Positions 15,931-24,150 of a stretch of 32,761 nt of DNA are shown one piece after another (positions within the stretch are counted from its first letter, which is position 1; each line of letters opens with the position of its first letter). The DNA comes from a virus. Where the stretch lies: positions 1 through 32,761 of the IMG/VR virus record IMGVR_UViG_3300047510_001639; one strand, written 5' to 3'. A program made the position numbers and the translations under genes. Under the pieces are notes generated by a model. It made no database searches. It saw nothing but the letters and a program-made list of their open reading frames with translations, and had not been told where the DNA came from.

Positions 15931-15961
15931 ACTCGATGGCCTTTGGCTGTCGAGTTTTTTT
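15931..15961 (+). terminator. Strong intrinsic terminator after the tail tube gene
   Basis: ACTCGA (15931-15936) pairs with TCGAGT (15950-15955); five further inner pairs, two of them G-T, close on a TTT loop. A run of seven T follows (15955-15961). It lies 26 bases after the stop codon. Confidence 0.9.
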
Positions 15962-15964
15962 GTT

Positions 15965-15976
15965 TATGATAAGAGC
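15965..15976 (+). promoter_or_regulatory. Putative -10 element before the tail chaperone operon
   Basis: TATGATAAGAGC matches TATGATGAGAGC at 7551-7562 with one difference. TATGAT is a five-of-six match to a -10 box. TTGGCT at 15943-15948, 16 bases upstream, is a weak -35 candidate within the terminator stem. A promoter is needed here if the terminator is efficient. Confidence 0.35.
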
Positions 15977-16010
15977 GCACAGGAGTGCATCAACCAAGAA
16001 GGAAGTCATC

Positions 16011-16463
16011 ATGGCAATCAATTTGTCTGCTATTCAGGACTCTGTTTTCACATTCATCTCATCCAAAGACTCGGCTATTGGCAATCCGCAAAACTATGCG
16101 GCATACTTGGAATCGCTTGATGAGTCGCTGCTGGCGCTGAATGGCGAACCAACACGCTTCCATCTTGCGGTTTCGTCGAAGCTCAAGGACGTGCTCGCTG
16201 CGAAAGATGGTCTGACCTCAATCGCAATGAAAGCCAAGGATGGCGGTGACATTCCACTTTACTCGCTGATGTATCAGCAAGTTCGTGTTTCTCTCAAAGA
16301 CATCAAAACTGGCGCTGAATCAATGTTCCGCAAAGGTGCTGATGGTCACGCTGCCGATGACCTCATGGCTGCCTTGGCCGCGAACGACATCTTGCCTGAG
16401 CTGTTTGCTGCATTGCAGAACAAACAACAGAACCGGAGTCCTGAAATCGCAAAAAAAGACTAA
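16011..16463 (+). CDS. Tail assembly chaperone, short form (lambda gpG-like)
   Basis: A 150-residue mostly helical protein located between the tail tube and tape measure genes, where long-tailed phages carry chaperones that coat and fold the tape measure protein during assembly. It opens INLSAIQDSVFTFISSKDSA and has helical stretches LKDVLAAKDGLTSIAMKAK and DDLMAALAANDILPELFAAL. The ATG at 16011 has AAGGAAG upstream; longer in-frame starts would run back through the terminator and are rejected. Near its end GCA AAA AAA GAC TAA holds an A AAA AAA slippery site, allowing a longer -1 product. The role is inferred from gene order and frameshift architecture, as chaperone sequences vary. Confidence 0.85.
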   Translation: MAINLSAIQDSVFTFISSKDSAIGNPQNYAAYLESLDESLLALNGEPTRFHLAVSSKLKDVLAAKDGLTSIAMKAKDGGDIPLYSLMYQQVRVSLKDIKTGAESMFRKGADGHAADDLMAALAANDILPELFAALQNKQQNRSPEIAKKD

Positions 16464-16509
16464 GCGCACTTCTTGAGTTGACCTTTGCTGACCATGCAAA
16501 GCTCAAGAA
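16451..16509 (+). promoter_or_regulatory. -1 ribosomal frameshift signal: slippery site and stem-loop
   Basis: Slippery heptamer A AAA AAA at 16451-16457, in the right phase for the zero frame (GCA AAA AAA). After a 12-base spacer comes a stem-loop: TTCTTGAG (16470-16477) pairs with CTCAAGAA (16502-16509), and CTTTGC (16483-16488) with GCAAAG (16496-16501), with a 5-base bulge TTGAC on the 5' side and a 7-base loop. The zero-frame stop TAA is at 16461-16463, within the spacer. Confidence 0.82.
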
Positions 16510-16924
16510 AGAAGGACGCAACTTTGATTGCAACGGATGCAAGGTCGCCAAGCTCAGACGCTGCCAAGAAGACAGATGGGATTTCACCGACAAGGATGCG
16601 AACATCTTTCCGATGTACGTTCAGCAAGGCGGTGAACTTTACGGTTTCTGTCCTGCCAAGGCGACTTGGGATTCCTGGACTGTCACAATGTACCGCGCTC
16701 TTGTCTGTGCTGTGGCCACTGGCGCACAATGGAACTCTGGAGGCATCTCGGAACAACCAGAATGGTGGATTGACCTGCTATCATGGTTCTCGACGCGCTA
16801 TGATATGAGCAACTTCAGCCACAAGGCTAGAATGGTGCTAGGTGATGGCGATAAAGCCAAGACTCAAGGAGTGAGCAAGAATGGCAATCAGCAAAGACCA
16901 ATTAACCGTCGAGGTCGTTCTTGA
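16457..16924 (+). CDS. Tail chaperone -1 frameshift extension (gpT-like part of gpGT)
   Basis: This open frame lacks a good start codon with ribosome site but is open through the slippery run of the upstream gene. A -1 slip at 16451-16457 would join 149 residues of the short form to 155 residues from this frame, giving about 304. The joined sequence would continue RLSALLELTFADHAKLKKEG. The extension has an unusual cysteine set: NFDCNGCKVAKLRRC (CxxC plus a third) and GFCPAK, a possible metal site. It also has an aromatic-rich part (WWIDLLSWFSTRY). It overlaps the tape measure start by 44 bases. In lambda the GT form binds the tape measure; that role is inferred here. Confidence 0.8.
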   Translation, partial: RLSALLELTFADHAKLKKEGRNFDCNGCKVAKLRRCQEDRWDFTDKDANIFPMYVQQGGELYGFCPAKATWDSWTVTMYRALVCAVATGAQWNSGGISEQPEWWIDLLSWFSTRYDMSNFSHKARMVLGDGDKAKTQGVSKNGNQQRPINRRGRS

Positions 16925-19900
16925 TTCCTCCGGTGCCATCAAAGGCATAAAAGACCTCGAAGGCCAGTTCGTTGAGTTCGACAAGATTGTTGCGAAAAGC
17001 TCAAAGACAACTGACAAGGCAGCACAATCCACTGGCAAAGTTGGAGATGCTTTTTCAAGCCTTTCGGGAACACTTTCCAGAGCTGCATTGCCTTTGCTTG
17101 CTGTTCAAGCGGCAGTGACTGCTGTCACGCAAGTATTCGGCACTCTTTCGAATACGCTTGGTTCATTCGTCAATGACTTTGCCGCTGCTGAACGTGCTCA
17201 GATACTTCTGACTCAGGCTATCGAGAACTCAGGCGGTCGCATCCAGAACACTGCCGCTGCTTGGGGCAACTATCTCGACCAGCTTCAAGAGGTCAAAGCC
17301 GTTGACGCTGACGTGCTTCGAGGACTTGTCGCGCAAGCCGTCCAAATGGGCTTCAGTGAGAAGCAAATTAAGTCACTAGTAGAAGCATCAATTGGCTTGT
17401 CAAAAGTGACTGGTGACTCTCTGGATGCCTCGTTTCAAAAGCTAATCGGAACAACACGAGGAATGGCTCGCAGTTTGACGGCCATGATTCCAGAGCTTCA
17501 GAACCTTACAGAAGATCAGCTTCGCGCAGGTGATGCTTTTGCCATCGTTGCAAGCAAATACAAATCTGCTGCTGATGGTGCCGGCTCATACACCTACGCA
17601 GTCAAGCAAGCTGGCTTGGCTGCCGGAGAGCTGAGCGAAGATGTTGGCCGTCTGATTGTTGAGTCATTGAACCTCAAAGGCGCGATGGAAACTGTGACAA
17701 GCGTCATCAATGGAGTTCGGAACGCAATCGCAGCAGTTGATGTGAATAACCTGTCTGCCAGGTTCAAAGAGTTCCTGATTGTGGCAGGCCCAATCGCAGC
17801 GACCTTGCTTGCCGTGACGGCTTACATGAAAGGCTTTGCTGCTGCCGCATTGGCTGCCGCTGCTCCAATAGCAATCGCGTCTGCGAAGATTATCGCAATC
17901 ACCACGGCGGTTCTTGCTGCAATAGCGGCCATTGAAATAATCGTCAGGAACTTGGACAAACTCGGCCAGGCTTTCAAGCTCATCGGTCAGTCAATCCTTG
18001 TTGTCGTGTTGAAACCAATCGAACTTCTTCAAAGAGCACTGGCGAAATTCTTTTCGTTGTTTGGAGACAACGCTCTTGCAAGGAACATGGAAGAAGGCTT
18101 CAAGCAAATTGGAAAAGAAATTGACAAACTGACATCTGACATCAGCGCGAATTACACCAACCTCAAAGACAACCTTGATACTGGCTTCACAGGAGAAGCA
18201 ATCAAGCAAGGCATGAACTTCATCAAAGGCTTTGGCGGTGAAACCAAAAAAGCCGATGCCTCACTGAAAGCTCTTGGAGAAACTGGAGCGCGAGTCAAAG
18301 TCATCAATGAAGAACAGCTCAAGAAAGCTGAACAGATTCTCAGAGACATTCAAAAGATGACAGACCAAATGCGCATGGAAGCAACCAGCGCAGGTGCAAC
18401 AGAACTTCAGCAGATTGACCTTAAACTCAAAGCACAAATGAAGACCATTGATGAGCGAGAGAAAGAACTTGCAACAATCAAAGGCATAAGTGCTGCACAG
18501 AAGAAAGCACAAACAGAAGCATTGACTGATGCTCGCATCGCAGCGGTTCAGCAAGCAGAAGCTGCAAGACAAGCTCTGGCAACCAAGAACTTCACAGACC
18601 TTCAAGCCGGAGCAATGAAAGAGCTTGAGTCGCTGATGCAAAACACAAACAGCCTGGAGAATGCAAACCGCTTGTCCAAGCTCGAAGGTGTTGACCTTAT
18701 TCGCGCTCAATACGAAATCGAAGAACAGAAGATTGCTGCAATCGAAGAACAGCTTTCCTTGACTGGAAAGCTCGGAGAAGAACAGCAAAAGCAAATTGAA
18801 AGAGCAAGAGCCGCGCTTGGACAAGGCAAAGACATTGCCAGCGGAAAAGCTCAAGAACAGCAAGCTCAAAAGACTGCTGACATCTATTCAGGCGTCATCT
18901 CATCAGCCGCTGGAGGAGCAGATGCGGTCGTTGGAAATGCAATCACACAACTCGGCAAAGCATTTGGGCCAGAAGGTCAATTGATTGCTTCGGCCATCAA
19001 TATTCTTCGACTCGGTGGCGACTTCATGAAGACGCTCGGAAGCGAACTTATAAAAATCATCATTGAATTGCCATTGAAACTTGCAGAAGGTGTCGTTGGC
19101 TTGGTTGAAGGATTGCTTGACGGCATCATCAATATGCTTTCAGATCCGGCCAAGCTGGCAAAGATTCAAACGTCATTCATGACACTTGGGCCAAAGATAA
19201 TCACATCCATCGCAAAAGCATTACCTTCACTTTTGAAGACGCTGCTTGATCCTGGATTCTGGATGGAATTTGCCAAGCAATTCATTCGGTCAATCTTCGA
19301 AGCGTTGAAGCAGATGGTTTATGCAGTTGGTGACCTTATCGCATCAATCTTCAATGGAGACATCTTCTCTGGAGTTGGTGACGCAGTTGAGTCGATGGGC
19401 AACGCAATCGGTGACGGTATAAAAGACGCGACCAAGGCGGTGACTGGATTCACTGAACAGCTCTTTGGCGTTCAAGAAGACACCGCTGGTCAGGCGCAAA
19501 AAGACCAAGGCGATCCAATTAAAAAAGCGTTCGACTATGGAGCCAAGAAGACCAAAAGCATTTGGCGCGACATTATGAAGTTTGTTGTTGATACGTTCAA
19601 CTTGATAAAGCAACTCATAATTGCACCATTTGAGTTCATGTTCTTGACGGTCAAAGAAACGATGAAGTTGTTGAGTTCCATCCTAGAAGGCGGAATGGTT
19701 CTTTTTGCAGCTTTGGCTGAATCGTTGATTATGACCGTTCAGGCAGCAGGCAATATACTTTCAAGCGTATTTTCCACCATCTGGGATAGTGCAAAGATTG
19801 TCTTTGAAGGAATCGTCAATCTGTTCTCAAGCCTGTGGTCGTCATTCAAAAACATCTTCATGGCAGTGTTCAACTTTGCTAGGTCAATTTTCCAAGGCGT

Positions 19901-20720
19901 GATTGACGCATTCAAGGCAGTCTTCACGTTCTTCCGCAATGTTTTTGATGATCCAATTGGTGCTTTGAAGCAATTCCTGACGGACTTCAAAAACATTTTT
20001 GCGAATATTTGGGATGCCTTCAAAGAGATTCCAATGAAGCTCTGGGATGGAATAAAGAATGGCGTTTCGGTTGTCTGGGACACTTTCAAACAACTTGGCG
20101 GTCGAATCTGGGAAGGACTGAAAGACGTCTTCGGAGAAATTGGAACGTGGTTTAAAGGTGTTGGCACAAAAATTTACGACGGCTTTGCTGAGATGTTCGG
20201 AAAGATTGCCGACGGATTTAGAAACTTCGGACGCAATATTTGGGAAGGCTTCAAAAGCATCATCAGAGAAACTGTCGGCAGGCTCGCAGATTGGCTTGGA
20301 CTTGCTGAAGGTGGAATCGTTCCTGGTACCGCAAAAGTCGCTGGTGACAGTGGAAAGAACGATGTTGTTCCTGCACTTCTTTCTCCAGGTGAAGCCGTCA
20401 TTCCTCGTTCGCTGATGGCCAATCCAGAGATCAATAAGATGATTATGGATTTGCTCAACAACAGACAGATGCCAGTGTCATCAGAAATGGGATTGCCTCG
20501 CGTTGCTTTTGCAAATGGTGGCATGGTTCCTGCGCTTGCTGGAGGAGGCGGAACGGTGTTTGGCGACACAAACGTCAACGTCGTGATGAAGATTGACAGC
20601 AAGGAACCAATCGACGAGGCTTTCTTGCGACAAAGGCTGGTGCCAGCACTCAAGGCTGAATTGAAGGCAAGCTCTCTGCGTGGTGACTTTGTTCTCAGTG
20701 CGAAAGGAGTTCGCTCGTGA
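16881..20720 (+). CDS. Tape measure protein
   Basis: At 1279 residues this is the longest gene. It sets tail length and occupies the tube lumen before DNA ejection. Domain order: residues 1-290 are helical (GLVAQAVQMGFSEKQIKSLV, TTRGMARSLTAMIPELQNLT, typical of tape measures). Residues about 297-355 are a long Ala-rich hydrophobic segment. Residues 400-700 are a charged coiled coil. Residues 700-1000 have several further hydrophobic stretches. Residues 1043-1130 are eight 11-residue aromatic repeats. Residues 1142-1180 are a GGIVPGT...NDVVPALLSPGEAVIPRS segment, a common tape-measure C-terminal module. Residues 1200-1279 are a Gly-rich then beta end. ATG 16881 has AAGGAG nine bases upstream. 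The stop overlaps the next GTG. At about 1.5 angstroms per residue this length would predict a tail near 190 nm, on the usual rule. Confidence 0.96.
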   Translation: MAISKDQLTVEVVLDSSGAIKGIKDLEGQFVEFDKIVAKSSKTTDKAAQSTGKVGDAFSSLSGTLSRAALPLLAVQAAVTAVTQVFGTLSNTLGSFVNDFAAAERAQILLTQAIENSGGRIQNTAAAWGNYLDQLQEVKAVDADVLRGLVAQAVQMGFSEKQIKSLVEASIGLSKVTGDSLDASFQKLIGTTRGMARSLTAMIPELQNLTEDQLRAGDAFAIVASKYKSAADGAGSYTYAVKQAGLAAGELSEDVGRLIVESLNLKGAMETVTSVINGVRNAIAAVDVNNLSARFKEFLIVAGPIAATLLAVTAYMKGFAAAALAAAAPIAIASAKIIAITTAVLAAIAAIEIIVRNLDKLGQAFKLIGQSILVVVLKPIELLQRALAKFFSLFGDNALARNMEEGFKQIGKEIDKLTSDISANYTNLKDNLDTGFTGEAIKQGMNFIKGFGGETKKADASLKALGETGARVKVINEEQLKKAEQILRDIQKMTDQMRMEATSAGATELQQIDLKLKAQMKTIDEREKELATIKGISAAQKKAQTEALTDARIAAVQQAEAARQALATKNFTDLQAGAMKELESLMQNTNSLENANRLSKLEGVDLIRAQYEIEEQKIAAIEEQLSLTGKLGEEQQKQIERARAALGQGKDIASGKAQEQQAQKTADIYSGVISSAAGGADAVVGNAITQLGKAFGPEGQLIASAINILRLGGDFMKTLGSELIKIIIELPLKLAEGVVGLVEGLLDGIINMLSDPAKLAKIQTSFMTLGPKIITSIAKALPSLLKTLLDPGFWMEFAKQFIRSIFEALKQMVYAVGDLIASIFNGDIFSGVGDAVESMGNAIGDGIKDATKAVTGFTEQLFGVQEDTAGQAQKDQGDPIKKAFDYGAKKTKSIWRDIMKFVVDTFNLIKQLIIAPFEFMFLTVKETMKLLSSILEGGMVLFAALAESLIMTVQAAGNILSSVFSTIWDSAKIVFEGIVNLFSSLWSSFKNIFMAVFNFARSIFQGVIDAFKAVFTFFRNVFDDPIGALKQFLTDFKNIFANIWDAFKEIPMKLWDGIKNGVSVVWDTFKQLGGRIWEGLKDVFGEIGTWFKGVGTKIYDGFAEMFGKIADGFRNFGRNIWEGFKSIIRETVGRLADWLGLAEGGIVPGTAKVAGDSGKNDVVPALLSPGEAVIPRSLMANPEINKMIMDLLNNRQMPVSSEMGLPRVAFANGGMVPALAGGGGTVFGDTNVNVVMKIDSKEPIDEAFLRQRLVPALKAELKASSLRGDFVLSAKGVRS
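20007..20270 (+). repeat. Eight tandem 11-residue aromatic repeats in the tape measure
   Basis: Residues 1043-1130 divide exactly into eight 11-residue units: IWDAFKEIPMK, LWDGIKNGVSV, VWDTFKQLGGR, IWEGLKDVFGE, IGTWFKGVGTK, IYDGFAEMFGK, IADGFRNFGRN, IWEGFKSIIRE. The consensus is [ILV]W[DE]GFK plus five variable residues. The units are diverged in DNA, so this is protein-level selection. Confidence 0.9.
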
Positions 20721-22141
20721 TTGAACTGATTCAGTATGGATACTTGGAGACTCCGTATCTAAGCGAGTTTCCGTATCTTCAGCCAGCAGCAGAGCAAGGC
20801 TTGGCTTTGCAGACAGAGTACAAACTTGGCACAGACCATCCAGTCGCTTTGCAGTTCCTTGGCGCTCTGACAAAAGACAAACCAATCGGAACTGAGTTCT
20901 CTGGACTGATTGAGAACTTTGAGAAGTCTCTCGGCTTGCAGACCACATATGACATCGGCATTGACCACGTTGTTGCGCTGCAAACTGAAGTCATCAACAC
21001 GCAAGACAAGCCTTTGGCAACTCAAAGCCAATACGTCATTGAGAAAGAAAACATCGCTGGCTTGCAGTTTGACGCCTTCATCACTCAAGACAAAGTTCTC
21101 GGCCTTGAGGCTGAGCGTCTGTTTGAAGGAAAAGAGAAAACCAAAGGCATTGAGTTCAGAGCAAGCAAAGTTCTGCCACATTACCAGTGTCCAGGCGGCG
21201 GCTATCTCAATGACGTTCCTTACTTGACACAGTATCAATATCTCGCACCGTTCTACTGCGTTCCTTGGGGTATCCAGTTCACAGCCGTCAAGGAAGAAGC
21301 GCGAGCATTGCAGTTCCGTTCGGCTCTGTACAACACAACGAACTTGCGCATCTTGGTTGATTTCCCAAGCCGTGGAACCACCGGCACTAACTGGACAGCA
21401 ACAAGCACTCAGACAAGTTCAACCAACAGCTTCTCGGTGAACAATCTCAACACCGACATCGTTGAGCAATACTGGCGAACAGCGACAGGCGTTCTGTCTG
21501 CGACAATCACTTGCGACACTGAGTTGCCTCAAGGCGTGTACCTCGACACGCTGGCCATCTTGAATCACAACCTGTCAGGTTCTGCGACCATCATCCTTGA
21601 AGGTTCAAACGATCCGAGCTTTGGAACCATTCCAGTCAACATTGAGCTTCAATATGAAGCAAACAACATGTATTACATCGCACCGACTTTGCCTCTGAAT
21701 CCATATCGCTACTGGCGATTGAACATCAGCGATCCAGGCTCAGCAGAAAACTTCATTCGCATTGGCACCATTGTGTTCGGTGCGGCTGTCATCTTCACGA
21801 ACGAGTGCTTTGTTGACCGAGTTCGCTTTGGTCAGAAGCAATTCATCGACAAGGTTTATACGGAAGGCTTCACAAACGTCAGCAACGACCGAGGCAAGAA
21901 GAAATACCTTGGCCTTGAGTTCCGCAATTTGGCTTACCAAAAGGCGAACTTCCAATCCATGCGTGAAATCTTCGACTATGCAGGCGTAACTTTGAAGTGC
22001 CTTTATATTCCAGTGCCTCAGCAAGCCAGCCGCTTTGCGGTGTTTGGAAAGCTGTCAGACATTCCGGCAGAAGAGCACAATTACAAAGCTGCTGATGCTG
22101 ATTATGTGGACTTCTCAATCGACGTGGATGAATCGCTATGA
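20717..22141 (+). CDS. Tail-tip (distal tail-like) structural protein with 14-residue repeats
   Basis: A 474-residue protein just downstream of the tape measure, where distal tail proteins sit. Residues 8-23 (GYLETPYLSEFPYLQP) are echoed at 162-178 (GYLNDVPYLTQYQYLAP). Between them, residues 29-151 are about nine imperfect 14-15-residue repeats with a [GA]LQ[TF] start and a DK or DH turn; two more starts (WGIQF, RALQF) follow at 184 and 196. Residues 205-350 are a beta-sandwich-like part (LDTLAILNHNLSGSATIILE, NDPSFG) often seen in tail proteins that hold the baseplate. The C-terminal 100 residues contain KKYLGLEFRNLAYQ. GTG 20717 is used: AAAGGAG at 20703-20709 is seven bases upstream. The distal-tail call is inferred. 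Confidence 0.75.
   Translation: MIELIQYGYLETPYLSEFPYLQPAAEQGLALQTEYKLGTDHPVALQFLGALTKDKPIGTEFSGLIENFEKSLGLQTTYDIGIDHVVALQTEVINTQDKPLATQSQYVIEKENIAGLQFDAFITQDKVLGLEAERLFEGKEKTKGIEFRASKVLPHYQCPGGGYLNDVPYLTQYQYLAPFYCVPWGIQFTAVKEEARALQFRSALYNTTNLRILVDFPSRGTTGTNWTATSTQTSSTNSFSVNNLNTDIVEQYWRTATGVLSATITCDTELPQGVYLDTLAILNHNLSGSATIILEGSNDPSFGTIPVNIELQYEANNMYYIAPTLPLNPYRYWRLNISDPGSAENFIRIGTIVFGAAVIFTNECFVDRVRFGQKQFIDKVYTEGFTNVSNDRGKKKYLGLEFRNLAYQKANFQSMREIFDYAGVTLKCLYIPVPQQASRFAVFGKLSDIPAEEHNYKAADADYVDFSIDVDESL
20801..21169 (+). repeat. Nine imperfect 14-15-residue protein repeats
   Basis: Residues 29-151 of the tail-tip protein split into units starting LALQT, VALQF, IGTEF, LGLQT, VALQT, LATQS, AGLQF, LGLEA, KGIEF. 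Lengths are 14, 14, 15, 14, 14, 14, 14, 15, then a 9-residue partial. A D-K/H-P/V turn usually closes a unit, which suggests stacked beta hairpins. Confidence 0.85.
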
Positions 22142-24105
22142 GTTCATCAAACCGCAAGCCATATCTTACGGCCACGTCAATTGACCAAGCACTGCTCAAT
22201 GCTTCTGCTGATAACCTCAGCAACCAGATTGAACTGATTGTGGACATCGAAGCACCAGATGGTTCAATCATTCGCGCTTCTGACAGAAACAAATACGTCG
22301 GTGAGCACTTCTATGAAGCGTTGACCAACTTTCCAGACGTGACCAGAACGATTGGCGAGTTTCTTGGCCAAGGCATTGTGTTCTCTGAGATGGTCTTTGA
22401 GCTTTCCAACGTCGATGGACGATACAACAAGTTCCTTCCAAGTGGCGCAAACTTTGGTGGCTGGATTGGTCGAAACGTGACCGTCTACATTGGACTTCGA
22501 GATGTTGCGTCTTCTTACGTTGCAATCTTCCGTGGCGCTGTCACTGAAGAAGGAGGCTTTTCTCGTTCAGTCAAATCAATCACCATCAAGGCTCGTGACC
22601 GACTTGAGAAGATAAACGTCAGTTTTCCTCCGGATGTTTTTCTTCAATCGACATATCCAAAGGCTGTGGATGACCTCTGGGGAACGACCATTCCTTTGAT
22701 CTATGGCGACTGGACGGTGAACATCTTGCCTGGTCTTGCAAGCGTTCCGGCAAAGGTGGTCAACGGCGCAGACATCTTCGTCAACGGCGAGGAGCTTTCT
22801 GTCACAGTGACTCTTTCACCGAATCCGTCAACTCCGGTCGTGTTCACGGCAGTAAGCCACAGGCTTGACGTGAATGACGAAATCGATGTCGCTTCAGACA
22901 ATTCTAGCTTTCCAAGTGCACTAAAAGGAAAGCATTACGTCGTGTCTGCAACAGCAAACGAGTTCACCATTGGGCCTCTTGGTGGGCCTGCAATAGTTCT
23001 CACGACTGGCAACGTCACTGGCAACCATGTTGTTACAAAGCATTCAAACGCGCCGCTTGAGAACGTGAAATGTGTTATCTCAAGTAACGCAAACACCGTA
23101 TTTGATACCAATCAAGTATGGCTGAAGAACGGCGATAGGTACTTCAAGATTCCATCAACAGACGTCAAGAACATCAGTTTAGGCAAGAGTTACTTTGAAC
23201 TTGACCAGCATAACACTTCGCTTCAGATTGATGGAAAAAAGTGGGAATACCAAACATCTGATGAAATCTTCGTTCGAGTCAAAGGCAAAGACCTGACCAC
23301 TTACTCTGAGAACTTGGTGGCCATCGCTGAAGACGTGCTTAAAACCTATGCAAGCGTTGTCACTGGTGACCTCGATACTTCTTGGACAACTTACAAGAAC
23401 AAAACATCACCATCGACTTCTGCGATTGCGAACGTCAAAGGACGAGCTTGGATTGGTGAACCGCAAAACTGCCTTGAATATGCTGTCAGCTTGCTTGAGC
23501 AAGTTCGCCTTGAGTTGTTCTTCAATCGTTCGCAGAAGATTGCACTGAGCAGCTTGCATTGGGATGAATTTCAAGCAAGTCCGACATTCGTTGTACGCAA
23601 CTTTGATGTGGCAAAAGACACGTTCGTTCCACGACTGGATGACCGAAACAACTTCAATCGCCTGCGAGCTGTTTATGCCTTTTTGCCAGATATGCAGGAA
23701 AACGCCTTTTCAACTGGATATTACAAGAACCAAGCAGCAATCACTCAAGCAGGCAAAGCAATCACCAAGGTGCTTGTGTATCCAAACCTGCATGTTGAGT
23801 CGGATGTTGTGACTCAAGCGACCGAAACGCTGAAGATTGCATCAGGATACCGTGAAATTATCGATGTCTCTCTTACCAATCGCGCCATTCTCAAGGATAT
23901 TGGTGAATGGGTCTTGTTGAACGTGCAGATTGGTTCAAGCACTTTCTCAGGAGTTCCGTGTCAAATAAGAGACATCAGCTATTCGCCAAGCGGATTGCAG
24001 CTTCCGATGAAGCTCTGGTCTTTTGCTATGCTGCCTTTTGGTTCTTGGAATCCAGGTTTTGCTGGTATTGTTGGAGGTGAGTCGGCCACCATTTCAGCCG
24101 AATGA
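22138..24105 (+). CDS. Tail hub/baseplate-like protein
   Basis: A 655-residue beta-rich protein after the distal-tail-like gene, the usual place for the tail-associated hub that plugs the tube tip. Residues 30-190 have hub-like strands: IELIVDIEAPDGSIIRASDR, VFELSNVDGRYNKFLP, RNVTVYIGLRDV and SVKSITIKARDRLEKIN. Residues about 234-291 look like an inserted beta domain (FTAVSHRLDVNDEIDVASDN...VVSATANEFTIGP). The C-terminal part (VQIGSSTFSGVPCQIRDISY, MKLWSFAMLP) fits the closing of a baseplate ring protein. No lysozyme or peptidase motif is visible. It overlaps the preceding gene by four bases (ATGA). Hub role is inferred from order and fold impression. Confidence 0.75.
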   Translation: MSSSNRKPYLTATSIDQALLNASADNLSNQIELIVDIEAPDGSIIRASDRNKYVGEHFYEALTNFPDVTRTIGEFLGQGIVFSEMVFELSNVDGRYNKFLPSGANFGGWIGRNVTVYIGLRDVASSYVAIFRGAVTEEGGFSRSVKSITIKARDRLEKINVSFPPDVFLQSTYPKAVDDLWGTTIPLIYGDWTVNILPGLASVPAKVVNGADIFVNGEELSVTVTLSPNPSTPVVFTAVSHRLDVNDEIDVASDNSSFPSALKGKHYVVSATANEFTIGPLGGPAIVLTTGNVTGNHVVTKHSNAPLENVKCVISSNANTVFDTNQVWLKNGDRYFKIPSTDVKNISLGKSYFELDQHNTSLQIDGKKWEYQTSDEIFVRVKGKDLTTYSENLVAIAEDVLKTYASVVTGDLDTSWTTYKNKTSPSTSAIANVKGRAWIGEPQNCLEYAVSLLEQVRLELFFNRSQKIALSSLHWDEFQASPTFVVRNFDVAKDTFVPRLDDRNNFNRLRAVYAFLPDMQENAFSTGYYKNQAAITQAGKAITKVLVYPNLHVESDVVTQATETLKIASGYREIIDVSLTNRAILKDIGEWVLLNVQIGSSTFSGVPCQIRDISYSPSGLQLPMKLWSFAMLPFGSWNPGFAGIVGGESATISAE

Positions 24106-24150
24106 GTTTTGTTGTATCTTTTAGCAAGTCACTATTGAAAGGAATTTCTC

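Noticed and set aside
24106-24150. Promoter or terminator in the gap after the hub gene
   Set aside because: No hairpin and no paired -35/-10 motif found; only an AAAGGA ribosome site.
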